This document shows, in pieces, positions 1 through 10,598 of a stretch of 64,000 nucleotides of DNA. A model generated the notes under the pieces. It was not told where the DNA came from, searched no databases, and saw only the letters and a list, made by a program, of their open reading frames with translations. The position numbers and the translations under genes are program-made. Every line of letters begins with the position of its first letter. The first letter of the stretch is position 1. Location of the stretch: positions 55,509 to 119,508 of the forward strand of contig VSDK01024155.1 in the NCBI GenBank assembly GCA_009767595.1. Direction: 5' to 3'. The stretch comes from Symbiodinium kawagutii. Taxonomy: Eukaryota > Sar > Dinophyceae > Suessiales > Symbiodiniaceae.

Positions 1-3000
1 GGAGGAGATGATGACCTCGATGGCTGGTCTCCGGATGATTCCATTGGAACCCCTACTCCTCCGAATGATGATGAACCTCCAGAACCCGGACAAGGACCCA
101 TCTATGATGATCGAGCCCTTCGTGGTGTTTTCATTTATCATCTTGGGGACCGTCGACAACATGCCCGTCTTCACTGGTGGCCGTTTCGGACTTTTGTGAC
201 AGATGTTGCAAGGTTCTGGAGAATTTCTACACATGATGTGATCAACATCCACACGACTCGAGTTCCATTGCCTGGTGATGATGGCGATGACTCGGTCTCG
301 GTCATACTGCAACTACGTGACGACTTGGCGATTGGAAGCAGTGAGAAGTTGGTGATTTTGGATGTGGAAATGCACGATCCTGTTCACCAAGGATTGCCTC
401 GTCCTGCGCAAGTGGAGCGCACTGTGAACCGTGTCGTTTCCCAGATGACTCGTGACCAGGTCCTAAACCTTGCTGGTGTGGCGCGTTATTGCAACCAACG
501 TCGACTTCGACATCGCTGCTTGGTTTCGCGCAACAACGTTCCCTGGCATGCACAAGATCGGACCTTGCACCACTTTCATCACGGTGATGTTTTACGAGTT
601 CAAGTTCCTCCGACCCCTGGCAGTGACATCTCGACTGCAGCTGCGCTTCGCTTGGAATGGGAAGATCTCTACTATCCAGCACGTCTACGTGAGCAGGCTC
701 ATTCTTCGGACTCTGACGGACCTGACGATATGACACAGAGCCGCCCATCTCAAGCTCCCTCAGCTGATGCTCCTCGAGATGACCATTCAGTTCGTCAGCT
801 TCTACTGGAATCACATCTTCCTTCAACTAGCTGCGCTTGGATTGACTTCTCGCCAGTTCGTCAATGTTCTGAGCGGATCAATGGCTGTTTTTTGCCCAGC
901 TTTGTTGGATGGCCGACAGACTTTGAGATGCCTCAGCTTGCATTTCCAGATGTCCGTCCGATTGATGACTGGGACGGGGAACGCCCTCTCGAGTTTATCT
1001 TTTACACAGATGGATCTCGTTCATGTGGTCAGGTTGGCACTGGGGTCGCTTTCCTCTTTCGCACTTCTGCAGCGCTTTTCTGTGGAGGGCTGCTTAGTGC
1101 TAGAGTTGATGATGCTGATACCGCCAATGATGGAGAACATGCTGCAATGGTGTGGGCACTCCTGTGGAGCTATAAGCTTAGCAACTGGTTCTTGGCGACC
1201 TACGGCATGCATGAACTCACCTTCTCCTACCTGTTTGATTCCCAAGTGGCTGGCTTTCAAACCAATGGCACCTGGAGATCCTTCAACCCCAAGCCATGGA
1301 ATCCAATTGAACGTGGATTCGTCCACATCTTGCGTGCTCGGCACGGGTTCTCATCCATGAACTTTCACTACACTCCGGCTCATGATGGTGAATACTGGAA
1401 TGAGACAGCGGACCTCTTGGCGAAGTATGCATGCACCCATCCAGATCAAGTTCCTGGCTGCGATGCGTGGTGGTTCCTCCTTCGAGATCAGGACGCTCGA
1501 GAAGCTTTCCAGCACATTTGGATGTGGGAGGCAATGTTGATTCGTGACCCAACGATGCCCATGCTTTGTGGTGACCGCCTTTGTCACTTTCTTCGACCTA
1601 GTGATGATCCGCAGCTGCCGCCTCATTGTTGCCAACCTGATGATGCTGCACATGGTGCAAACCCCATTGTGCTGAACCTGAAATGTGCCACAGCCAATGT
1701 GCTCTCTCTTTCTACGACTACAACATCCATAGGTGTCTCGTCCACGGCCCGACACCTTTCACTTCTTCGACAATTCGACGAGGCTGAGTACCACGTCGTT
1801 GCTATCCAAGAGAGCCGGTTACGCAGACAAACAGCACAGAACAATGACTACTACTATATAATCCATGCTCCCGCACTCGACTCTGGTCATGAAGGAGTAC
1901 AACTTTGGTTCTCTCGTCATCGTCGTCTTCATCCAGAAGTTCGAGCTTTTCAAGCAACGGATTTTCGAGTTCTTTACAGCTCCGCTACCACAGTGATCGT
2001 CAAGGTTCTTCATCCAGCCTGGAAGTGTGTCATTGTGAACACCCATGCTCCTCATGCAGACCGCCCTGCGGATGAAGTTCAAGGACATTGGGACACCCTG
2101 GATGGTCAATTGGCCCGTTTGGATGCCTCGTGGGACATCTACTTTCTGGGTGACACAAATGGCCGTCTAGGCAATCTTGAATCCCTTGCTGTGGGCCTGC
2201 ATGGTGGTTCTCGTGAAAACCTACCAGGCACCCTTTTCCATCGATGGATGCTTCGTTACAACCTTTGGGCACCGGCAACGTTTGCACAATGCCATCAAGG
2301 CCCCACGGAAACCTTTGTCTCTCCCAATGGCCAACATGTTGCCAGGATTGACTATGTGGCTCTCCCCCAGCAGATACGTGCCCGTGATGTTCGCAGTTTT
2401 GTCGATGACACCATCGATTTGTCCATCCATCGTGCTGATCATTATGTTGCTGCCTGTGAATTTCAAGTTCTTGGTATTCGGCCTCAGCCTCGTGGTCGAC
2501 GCTTCCATGATGCCTCTCGAAGATGTGACACTTCCTCACTTGCCTCTCTTTTACGTGAGCCAGCTGCCCGTGAGTATGTGGACCAGTGTATGGCCCTCCC
2601 TTCTTGGGATGTTGATGTGCATACTCATGCCACACTCCTGGAAGCCCAAGCACATCATGCTGTGATGTCACTGGCCCCTCCGGTCAAGCGACACAAGAGG
2701 AAGCGCCATCTTCAAGATTCTACGTGGACAGCCATTGATCAGAAGCGCATTCTCTTTCGACAACACCGTCATCATGCACGATATGGTCGTGATGCTGCTC
2801 TTGCTGATTTGTTTGCCTGTTGGCGCAATCAGTGTCCCAAGCTTGTGTCCAAACTTGGTGAGATGCCTTCTTCAACTCCTACCTGGTGGGCCTGGTGGCG
2901 ACGTCATGATGCATTCCTATGGCGTAACTACAAAGCAGCTGCCGACTGTGCTCAACGAGCTGTGCGGCAAGACGACCAATCGTACTTTCAGGACATGGCA

Positions 3001-5109
3001 GAGAGAGCAGGTCGCATCTTCTCCCTGGAAGGTTTGAATGGCTTGTGGAAACAGATCAAGAACCTTCTTCCTCGACATCGTGGCAAACAACATCAGTTGC
3101 GCTTTGACTTGGGAGATGATCTTCGCCTTCATTTCTCTCAGTTAGAGGCTGGTACCACTATGACCAAAGATGCCTTTTTCCAGGACTGTCTACATCGACA
3201 GAACGCCTACATCGACCTCCTACCCAACAAGTCGGAGACCATTGAGCTTGAATTGCAAGAGCTCCCTCGACTCCATGAATTGGAGGCAATTTGCCTTCGC
3301 CAGAAGGGTGGTCGCGCTCCTGGACCCGATCAGATTCCGGGTGAGCTATGTCGCTATGGAGCTAATGCCATTGCTCCAGCTCTCTACGCCCTCATGCTCA
3401 AGTCATTTTTGACTGCTACAGAACCATGCAGCTACAAGGGTGGATATCTCCGGACTATCTACAAGAAAGGTCCAGTTTTGGCCGCCAAATCTTATCGTGG
3501 GATCTTGCTGGCCAACACGTTCGCAAAGATCCAGCACTCATGGAGCCGTGGACGGTTGCTTCCGGTGCTCCAGCAACAACAGTCTCCGGGACAGTTTGGA
3601 GGCCTACCATCCCAACAAACTTCGTCAGGTATTCAGGTGGTACGCCTGTTCAACCGCATGGGACGTCTACGTGGCATTTCAACGGGCACAGTCTACGTCG
3701 ATGTACATGCTGCCTTCCATCATTTGCTACGTGAATGGATTTTTGAAGTTGAAAGTCCCTTGCTGTTGGCTGACCTTGAGCGCATCTTTGATCCTGATGA
3801 ACAAGATCTACCAGATCTCGCCGCTCGTCTACATGCTGCTTGTGCTTGTCCCGATCTCTCGATGCCTCCAGGCCTTCGTGCATTTCTCAGGGATTGCCAC
3901 CAACATACCTACTTCGACCTGGGTTCCTCTTTGGATGGACCTACGTCTGAAGTAACCTTCACCAAACGGGGGACAAGGCCAGGGTCTCCCTTGGCCGATG
4001 TCGGCTTCAACCTGCTGATGACAAAGGTGTTAGCCACGTTGGAATCCCGCCTTCAACAAGATGCTTTGTACGTCGAGGGCTTGGAAGCCGTCAGCGATGG
4101 AAACGTACCACCCATCGTCTGGGTTGATGATGTGGCTGTGGTGATTGCCGCTCGTTCATCATTGGACATTGGCAGAGTGGCCCAGTTTGTGCTCCAGGAG
4201 ATTCATGCCACGTTCTTTTCTTTTGGTCTACGATTGAATCTTCAGGCCGGGAAGACTGAAGTGGCCGTCATGGTCCGTGGAGCCCACGCTACTAGATGCC
4301 GCACGGAGCTTTTTGATTGCGAGACTCAACCACACATCGTGGCTTCCACCGAGCACCACATCTTTCGAGTTCGCCTGGTCAGCTCCTACAAACATCTCGG
4401 TGCTCGCGCATCGATGGACAGTGATTTGGGCCCAGAGGTTACTCAACGACTCGGAATGGCCACTTCGGCCTATGAAGATTTGAAGCGTGCTGTCTTCAAC
4501 AACCGCCACTTGTTGCCCGACACTCGTCTTCAGCTTTTCAACAGCTTGGTGATGAGTCGGCTGCTTTACAGCTCCAACACCTGGTCTGACATTCCTGGTG
4601 CTCTCTTGAAGAAGTTGGAAGCTGCCCTCACCAAGTTCTATCGCAGGATTTTGAATGATGGTTGGTGGCGACAATCTTGTTCATCTACTGCCGCTCTTCT
4701 TGCCCAACATCGGCTTCCTTCCTTTCGGGTTTTGCTCGCTAAAGGCCGACTACTTTTCTTGCACCATCTTGCCGTTGAAGGACGTGACTATCATTGGCGA
4801 CTTCTTCGAGCAGAATTTGCCCATGGTACTGGATGGTTGTGCGAGATCTTGGAAGACCTCAAATGGATGAGCAGTTGCAGTGACCTTCCCATCACCATCC
4901 CGAATTGGGATGCCCCGGACTGGGATCTTCTTTGTCATGAACTTCGCCTTTGCTCTTCGTGGAAGCGGAAGGTTGGCATGGCACTTCGCAAGCATTTGCT
5001 CCGAGAACAAATTGCTGCTACCACCACTGACTACCACAAGGAGATTGTGGACGCTTTAGCAGCTCAGGGCGTTTCCCTATCATCGGCAACGGCTGCCGGA
5101 CCTGGATGA
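1..5109 (+). CDS. LINE polyprotein: RNase H - endonuclease - reverse transcriptase (5' partial)
   Basis: The frame is open from base 1 to TGA at 5107-5109, so the true start lies left of the window; the GTG at 196 is internal. Residues are counted from base 1. RNase H (about 335-475) has YTDGS near nt 1003, a Glu in DGEHAA, FDSQ, and the closing AHDGEYWNETADLLAK. The EEP nuclease (about 558-820) has CATANVLSLS, AIQESRLR, FLGDTNGRLG and the final HRADHYV. The reverse transcriptase (about 1095-1440) has GRAPGPDQIPGELC, the motif A core YVDVHAAFH, GTRPGSPL, and the catalytic pair in WVDDVAVV near nt 4121. Target-primed reverse transcription is the expected role from the LINE family. RNase H in front of the nuclease is unusual, because in LINEs it normally follows the RT. 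The acidic N-terminal stretch (GGDDDLDGW) is of unknown function. Confidence 0.9.
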   Translation, partial: GGDDDLDGWSPDDSIGTPTPPNDDEPPEPGQGPIYDDRALRGVFIYHLGDRRQHARLHWWPFRTFVTDVARFWRISTHDVINIHTTRVPLPGDDGDDSVSVILQLRDDLAIGSSEKLVILDVEMHDPVHQGLPRPAQVERTVNRVVSQMTRDQVLNLAGVARYCNQRRLRHRCLVSRNNVPWHAQDRTLHHFHHGDVLRVQVPPTPGSDISTAAALRLEWEDLYYPARLREQAHSSDSDGPDDMTQSRPSQAPSADAPRDDHSVRQLLLESHLPSTSCAWIDFSPVRQCSERINGCFLPSFVGWPTDFEMPQLAFPDVRPIDDWDGERPLEFIFYTDGSRSCGQVGTGVAFLFRTSAALFCGGLLSARVDDADTANDGEHAAMVWALLWSYKLSNWFLATYGMHELTFSYLFDSQVAGFQTNGTWRSFNPKPWNPIERGFVHILRARHGFSSMNFHYTPAHDGEYWNETADLLAKYACTHPDQVPGCDAWWFLLRDQDAREAFQHIWMWEAMLIRDPTMPMLCGDRLCHFLRPSDDPQLPPHCCQPDDAAHGANPIVLNLKCATANVLSLSTTTTSIGVSSTARHLSLLRQFDEAEYHVVAIQESRLRRQTAQNNDYYYIIHAPALDSGHEGVQLWFSRHRRLHPEVRAFQATDFRVLYSSATTVIVKVLHPAWKCVIVNTHAPHADRPADEVQGHWDTLDGQLARLDASWDIYFLGDTNGRLGNLESLAVGLHGGSRENLPGTLFHRWMLRYNLWAPATFAQCHQGPTETFVSPNGQHVARIDYVALPQQIRARDVRSFVDDTIDLSIHRADHYVAACEFQVLGIRPQPRGRRFHDASRRCDTSSLASLLREPAAREYVDQCMALPSWDVDVHTHATLLEAQAHHAVMSLAPPVKRHKRKRHLQDSTWTAIDQKRILFRQHRHHARYGRDAALADLFACWRNQCPKLVSKLGEMPSSTPTWWAWWRRHDAFLWRNYKAAADCAQRAVRQDDQSYFQDMAERAGRIFSLEGLNGLWKQIKNLLPRHRGKQHQLRFDLGDDLRLHFSQLEAGTTMTKDAFFQDCLHRQNAYIDLLPNKSETIELELQELPRLHELEAICLRQKGGRAPGPDQIPGELCRYGANAIAPALYALMLKSFLTATEPCSYKGGYLRTIYKKGPVLAAKSYRGILLANTFAKIQHSWSRGRLLPVLQQQQSPGQFGGLPSQQTSSGIQVVRLFNRMGRLRGISTGTVYVDVHAAFHHLLREWIFEVESPLLLADLERIFDPDEQDLPDLAARLHAACACPDLSMPPGLRAFLRDCHQHTYFDLGSSLDGPTSEVTFTKRGTRPGSPLADVGFNLLMTKVLATLESRLQQDALYVEGLEAVSDGNVPPIVWVDDVAVVIAARSSLDIGRVAQFVLQEIHATFFSFGLRLNLQAGKTEVAVMVRGAHATRCRTELFDCETQPHIVASTEHHIFRVRLVSSYKHLGARASMDSDLGPEVTQRLGMATSAYEDLKRAVFNNRHLLPDTRLQLFNSLVMSRLLYSSNTWSDIPGALLKKLEAALTKFYRRILNDGWWRQSCSSTAALLAQHRLPSFRVLLAKGRLLFLHHLAVEGRDYHWRLLRAEFAHGTGWLCEILEDLKWMSSCSDLPITIPNWDAPDWDLLCHELRLCSSWKRKVGMALRKHLLREQIAATTTDYHKEIVDALAAQGVSLSSATAAGPG

Positions 5110-6895
5110 CACGGTTTCTGTCCACAGATGCTCCCAGTGCTCTGTTGGATTTGAGTCTCGACAGCAACTTGCTGTCCATCAATGGAGGATCCATGGTATT
5201 CATTCTTGTGAATCTATGCTGATTCAGAGTACAGTCTGTGGAGGTTGCCTCAAAGACCACTGGACGACAGCCCGGGTATACCAACACCTTAAATACAGGC
5301 CCAATGGGTGTTGGGACCGTTTACACGGAGCCAAGCTGCCGGACACTCCAGCCAGTATTGGTCTCCCAGAACATCTTCGTGGCTTCAAGCGGCTTCCAGC
5401 AGTGCGCCGCCATTCTGGGCCCCTACGTCCGAATTCTCAGCAACGTCTTCGTAGCCAACTCCGCCAGCAGGTTCGTGATCTTTATGCACATGGACAGACG
5501 TGCTATGCTTGGTGGCATCCTCATGACCACCCTGAGATTGCTGATCCGATGCTTGCTGCTTTGTCCCAGTGTTGCCAGACGTGGTATCAGCAGGGTCCGC
5601 ATACTGCTGAAGACTACCAAGGCCAACTCTTGGAAGCGTGCTTCTCCTTTGACCTGGCTCATGATCTTGGGGGACGCATCTTCATTCATTGGGTTGAACA
5701 CTGTTGTTCTGCGGTGATGGATACTTGGGAGGAACCTACCCTGTGCCGTCTTGCAGATGACGCCCAATATGCCTTGCTGAAGGACCTCGATGTGTGGCAT
5801 CTTCGCACCACTATGCAAGAGCTCACCCACAGGCTCAGCCAATTGGTGGATGAGGTGGATCTCATGCCGGCCGATGCCTTGGTTGGTTCTCGCCCTCGTG
5901 ATCTGCTGCACCCCATTGCGATGCGCTATGTGGACATGATTAAGGAGGAGCAGGATCGTCGGGCATGGCATTTCCTTCCTCCTCCTGACTTCGATCGCTA
6001 CTTGCACGGACGAGTTTGCATCGTTCTGCACCTTTATTCAGGCCGTCGTCGAGAAGGGGACTGGCATTCCCATATGCAGGCCCTCCTTCCCATTACAGGC
6101 CTGGAGGTGGTGGTCATCAGCCTGGACACAGCGATTGCAGGATCCATGGATGTGAATGATGCCAGCTTGTGGGCGAAGCTCCTGGCAGCTGCCAATGACC
6201 GGCGCTTGGCTGGAGTCCTGATGGGCCCTCCTTGTGAGAGCTGGAGTGGGGCCAGACACGCCACGCTCCACAACCCCGATGGGTCAGTCCAGACCGGACC
6301 TAGACCCCTGAGAAGCTCTGCGGAACCGTGGGGCCTCCAGCGGTTGTCCTATAAGGAGCTCTTTCAGATCTTCGTTGGATCCAATCTTCTGCTGAAAGGC
6401 ATTTGGCTCTCGATTGTGGCAGCCCTCCCTGGACCAGCCACAATCTTGGAACACCCTGCCATGCCCTTTGCGGAGGAGAAGGCGAGTATTTGGCGTACTG
6501 GTTTGATCTGCAGCCTCCTTCGAGGGAAATGGATGATGCGGCTCTGCCTCATCTTCCAGTGGAAGTATGGCGCTACGGGATCCAAACCCACATCGCTGAT
6601 GTATGCCAATACCCGGCTTCCGGACCTTCTTCGTGCTCACGAAGTTCCAGGCCTTCGCAAACCGGAGACCCTGTTGATTGGTCGCAAGGCAGACGGATCT
6701 TTCAGAACATCAGAAGCGAAGGAATACCCCTCGGCCCTTAACAAGGGATTTGCAGCTGCTTTTGCGGAACGCTTGCAGCGCACCTTGGTTCGTGAGGCTC
6801 CTGCGTGTGACCTCCAATGGGCCTTTGAATTTGCAGCGGAATCCGCCAGCATTGTAGAGAGTAGCTGGCTCCCGGATTACCAAGGACCTGCTTAA
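5060..6895 (+). CDS. LINE second frame: C2H2 zinc fingers plus methyltransferase-like domain
   Basis: The frame opens after a TAG at 5057-5059 and overlaps the previous frame by 50 bases in the +1 register. The first ATG is at 5216, but a clear C2H2 finger (CSQCSVGFESRQQLAVHQW...H) is encoded upstream of it at about 5129-5200. The ATG is therefore probably not the biological start, and the two frames were likely one protein. A second Cys pair (CGGCLKDHW, then HLKYRPNGC) follows. The C-terminal half has VLHLYSGRRREGDWH near nt 6022, GVLMGPPCESWSGARH near 6212, and ILEHPAMPF near 6443. These resemble motifs I, IV (PPC) and VI of C5 cytosine methyltransferases. Retrotransposon-borne cytosine methyltransferases are known from dinoflagellates. 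Here the domain is divergent, so activity is only an inference. Confidence 0.8.
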   Translation, partial: QLRAFPYHRQRLPDLDDTVSVHRCSQCSVGFESRQQLAVHQWRIHGIHSCESMLIQSTVCGGCLKDHWTTARVYQHLKYRPNGCWDRLHGAKLPDTPASIGLPEHLRGFKRLPAVRRHSGPLRPNSQQRLRSQLRQQVRDLYAHGQTCYAWWHPHDHPEIADPMLAALSQCCQTWYQQGPHTAEDYQGQLLEACFSFDLAHDLGGRIFIHWVEHCCSAVMDTWEEPTLCRLADDAQYALLKDLDVWHLRTTMQELTHRLSQLVDEVDLMPADALVGSRPRDLLHPIAMRYVDMIKEEQDRRAWHFLPPPDFDRYLHGRVCIVLHLYSGRRREGDWHSHMQALLPITGLEVVVISLDTAIAGSMDVNDASLWAKLLAAANDRRLAGVLMGPPCESWSGARHATLHNPDGSVQTGPRPLRSSAEPWGLQRLSYKELFQIFVGSNLLLKGIWLSIVAALPGPATILEHPAMPFAEEKASIWRTGLICSLLRGKWMMRLCLIFQWKYGATGSKPTSLMYANTRLPDLLRAHEVPGLRKPETLLIGRKADGSFRTSEAKEYPSALNKGFAAAFAERLQRTLVREAPACDLQWAFEFAAESASIVESSWLPDYQGPA

Positions 6896-8022
6896 CTTTG
6901 GCTGGTCCCTGCTGTGCATGGACACCTGCACGAGCTTAGACTCAACGGCAGAGGAGTAAAAAAAGAGTATTTTTAAAAATGTTTGGTTAATGGTTCAATG
7001 GATGCGATGTACTGTATAGCTATAATGGATGATACAGTTGATAGTAGATGATCAACTGGTTATAGTAATGGTTTGATATAATGGTTTATATGATCTAAAG
7101 GATTTAGATGATTTAAATGATTTCAATGATTTCAATGGTTCATAGTTGATATAATAGTTGAAATTAAATGGTATCAAATCCTTAATAGTTAAATGATTTA
7201 AATGGTTAATGTAATGATAGTTGATGCACCACTACTAGCCAGCAACAAAGGAAGGGTATTAGTGTCAATAGTTGATGGCTAAGAATGGTTCATAATGGCA
7301 GCTGGTTCATATAATGATAGGTAAATTCTGGATGGTTTATCGTTGAGCTATAGTAGGGCACAATGACCAACCAAACTAGGGGATATACCGAACATACCAA
7401 TACCAAACATACGTAGCCATATCTGATGGTAGCCACCAGTAGTAGCTTGCAATACTAGGTGATAGTAACCAACAATATGGGTATCATACCATTGTTGGTT
7501 ACTGATGGTTCATATCTCAGCTCCCTAGTTAGGTGGTTGATAATGGTTCATGGTTGGTGGTTCAGTTATTGATTGATCCAAAAGCTACTGTAATAGCTAA
7601 GTACAAGAGCTGACGGTTGATAAAAGGAGACAGGTGATACTGTGGTTGAGAAGAGGTGATACTAGTAATGATTAGTACATTGTTTGATGATGCTTAAATA
7701 ATTCATGATGGTAACCTATTTGGCGGATCATTTCCCCATGAGTAAGCACCATCTCACTGACCGTTCCACTCAAAACATCAAACATCGAACACATCAAATA
7801 TTACATACATCAAATATTACAAATCAATCGCAAACTATTCCATGATTGTGAATGATTCGCCTCTTACGGAATCCCTAGCCATTCTCATCCTTAATGTTAG
7901 CCATGATCATCCCTATTATTAGCCATTATCATCCCCATTCAAAGCCATCATCATCCCCATTGCTAGCCATTATCATCCCCATTGTTAACCATTTTTATCA
8001 TCCCTATTAGCCATTGAGAAAG

Positions 8023-8103
8023 CCCTGCGTTCGTTGGTCACCAGGAGCTCCACTCGAAAGTCGACCAAGAAATCCAGCAGAACGACCTTGGATGCGACGC
8101 CAG
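8023..8103 (+). CDS. Possible internal exon, unknown protein
   Basis: A GC-richer island of 81 bases stands out in AT-rich low-complexity DNA. It is preceded by AAG and followed by a GC donor (CCAG/gccggg). All three frames are open, so the reading is uncertain; one frame gives PGAPLESRPRNPAERPWM and another HQELHSKVDQEIQQNDLG. With the first frame it would join the exon at 11819 in phase. There is no domain homology, so this rests on composition and splice sites only. Confidence 0.3.
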
Positions 8104-9496
8104 GCCGGGTTTGAGACGGGAGGATAGCTAGGGACCGCGTGGCAAGGGTGGGTGGGTGGTTGGGTGGGTGGTTGGGAACCTGGTTTAGAGCGGTGAGATT
8201 GACGTTTGCCGGGATTGTTCACCTCCGGTTGTGGAAGGTAAACTCTTGTCTAAAGGGTATTGTTGGGGAATCAAGGACGCACATACAGCAAACATATGGA
8301 CTCAATATTGTTTACATATGTTTATATTATGCGTATCTATCTAACATGGCACCAACCAGCTTATAAACCGTCATGAAGCATCACGGACGAGTCTTCAGCA
8401 TCGAGAACATTCATCAAGGATCACGGGCCACCATTCACAACCATAAGAACTAAAGTGATTGTTAACCAACACTATTTGCGAGTTGTTTGGCATTAGTTGT
8501 CCTTATTAGCCATCATTACCATGAGATATTGCATAATTATCATATCATCACTTAACCATCATTAATTCATCACATGCAGCAATGGCCGACCATCATTACT
8601 CATCACCAAACATTCTCAATCACTACTAGCCACCATTAAGTATTACTAGCAATCGAGTATCATTCAGCATCAACCACCTTTAACCAGTACTTAGGTTCTT
8701 ACTTTGGCGATCCACACATATGGCTTTCATTAGTCAATAGCAGCATTAACCGGTCAATCACGAAGCATAAACACTATTGATCATTGTTGTGAATCATCAA
8801 TCAGTCATCATCATTTCATCATTCTTCACACCATCATTGCTTCTCATCCACCTGTTCAACTTCACCATAGCTTCACCATAATCATGAAGCAATCATCAAA
8901 GACTGAACATCATCATTTGTCCACTTTTTAGCCACCAATCACAAAGCAAAACTCGCTAATCATCCCCAACCATCACAAGCCATCGTCAATCACCATTGAT
9001 CATCCCAAACCATCACCATTGATCATCACCATCGCCTTTGATCGCAACTCACCATTGCCTTTTACCATCCCTGACGATTTCACTCCCCATTGATCATCAT
9101 TACCCTACACTAGTCTTTGCACATTCATCAATCACCATTGATCATAGCTAACCATTTCTCATAGCTAGCCATCAATCATCAGCCATACTTGTTGGTTATT
9201 CTCCTCTATTAATCTATGATTATACCCTTTGATGTTATCGCAGGTGATTAACCACTACTATTTAAGTGATGAACCCCTATCAGCCACTGTCATTCCTTTA
9301 TTCATCGCAAAATGGCATACTAATGGTTCACCACTATCATTCACCACTCTTAAGCACTATAAACCCACTATCAACCACTGTTAATCCACTATTCGCCATT
9401 ATAAACCCACGATTCACCACTACTATTTGCCGCTATCAACCACTAAAAGCCACTAAAAACCCTGTTAACCACTACACCACTATCATTAACTCCTCC

Positions 9497-9660
9497 CCCG
9501 ATCACCGGGCCACGCTGGTCCAGTTGCGATCGATTCGCGACCGGGGAGTCGCGGCAGCAATGGCAATGATCTCAACGGTGCGACCGGGGCAGAAGGGGGA
9601 CGTCACCAGGGGGACACACCAGCGGTCGTTGACGATGGGAAGCACTGGCAAACGTTGCTG
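9497..9660 (+). CDS. Coding-like GC-rich patch, unknown
   Basis: A 160-base GC-rich island sits between low-complexity blocks. One frame reads as a Gly/Asn-rich segment (RPGSRGSNGNDLNGATG, then DTPAVVDDGKHWQ). Another gives ATLVQLRSIRDRGVAAAM. Splice boundaries and frame cannot be settled from the sequence. Confidence 0.25.
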
Positions 9661-10475
9661 GTTGGATGATTAAGAAAGGTTAATGATAGGAAGTTGATGG
9701 TTGATGATAGGAAATTGAGTAGCTTGATGATCGGGAGTTGAGTACCTTAATGATGAGAAGTTGAGTAACTTGATGGGGAGTTGATCAACCACAAGTGTTT
9801 GTGTCACCAAGTTACTCAGTGGTTGATATCAAGTCACCACACTGACATGAGTGGTATCGTTCTTAGTTGACACTATATGTTCCTAGTGTTCCTATTAGTT
9901 GATGGTGAATTGATGTTCTAATGCTTGGTTGATGGCTAGTTGACCGTTGATTCTGATGATAGCTAATGTGAATCTTTAAATTGCGGGTGGTGAATGATGG
10001 GATGATTGTTTACTCAAATGATATCCAGTAATGGTAAATCGTAGCATTGATCAACAATAGTGATGGCGAACGATGTTTGATCATGGTTAACTCATGGTGA
10101 ATCACAAGATGAACTGGTGATTCAGCATCAGAATTGACTAGTGATTCATCACCAGTAGTGGCCGTGAATGATGGTAGCAAAGTGAATCATGAGAATGATT
10201 GACATGTTCACCATCATTATCCACTATGGCTGATCTGATCAACAGGAAAGATGGTGAACGAAGATGAGTGCTGGTCAATGACTGGTGTACAGTATCAGTT
10301 TTTGTTGTAGTTTGTCAGCAACTGTCCACTTGTATCAATCCGTGTCACCTGTTCTCAACCATCTTTAGTAGGTTGTTGTTGTCGTAGGGGTGAGGCCTGG
10401 TTGTTGTGTTAGTTGTGATGCTTATCGTCATGTCACAACGTTTTGACCGTGTCTTTTCCGTTGTTTCGAGGAAGT

Positions 10476-10598
10476 GGTGGTTTCTTCATAGCGGGGGGCA
10501 ACTCCAAATCATCCAGTTGAGTTTAATCATGTTTAATCATGTTTAGCAAACATTTCAATCATCCAATCTTTTGGGGTTCCCAGTTTCAAGAAACCACC
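10476..10598. mobile_element. MITE family 1 copy
   Basis: It starts GGTGGTTTCTTC and ends with the inverse CAAGAAACCACC, enclosing the family's usual GGGG...CCAAATCATCC and TTTTGGGGTTCCC inner parts. The target-site duplication is not clear. Confidence 0.65.

Larger units (their letters stand above)
1..6970 (+). mobile_element. Non-LTR (LINE-type) retrotransposon, 5' end beyond the window
   Basis: Two long overlapping open frames fill 6.9 kb without introns, in contrast to the finely split genes in the rest of the window. They encode RNase H, an endonuclease/exonuclease/phosphatase-type nuclease, a reverse transcriptase, C2H2 zinc fingers and a methyltransferase-like domain. The element ends shortly after the second stop in an A-rich tail (about 6955-6980). 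After that the DNA changes abruptly to low-complexity ATGGTTGAT-like sequence. No terminal repeats are visible, which fits a LINE. The long uninterrupted frames suggest a fairly recent insertion. The left boundary and any target-site duplication cannot be seen here. Confidence 0.9.

Noticed and set aside
302-2671. Several minus-strand frames of 90-213 codons inside the LINE
   Set aside because: They are shadows of the long LINE frame, which has clear domain motifs.
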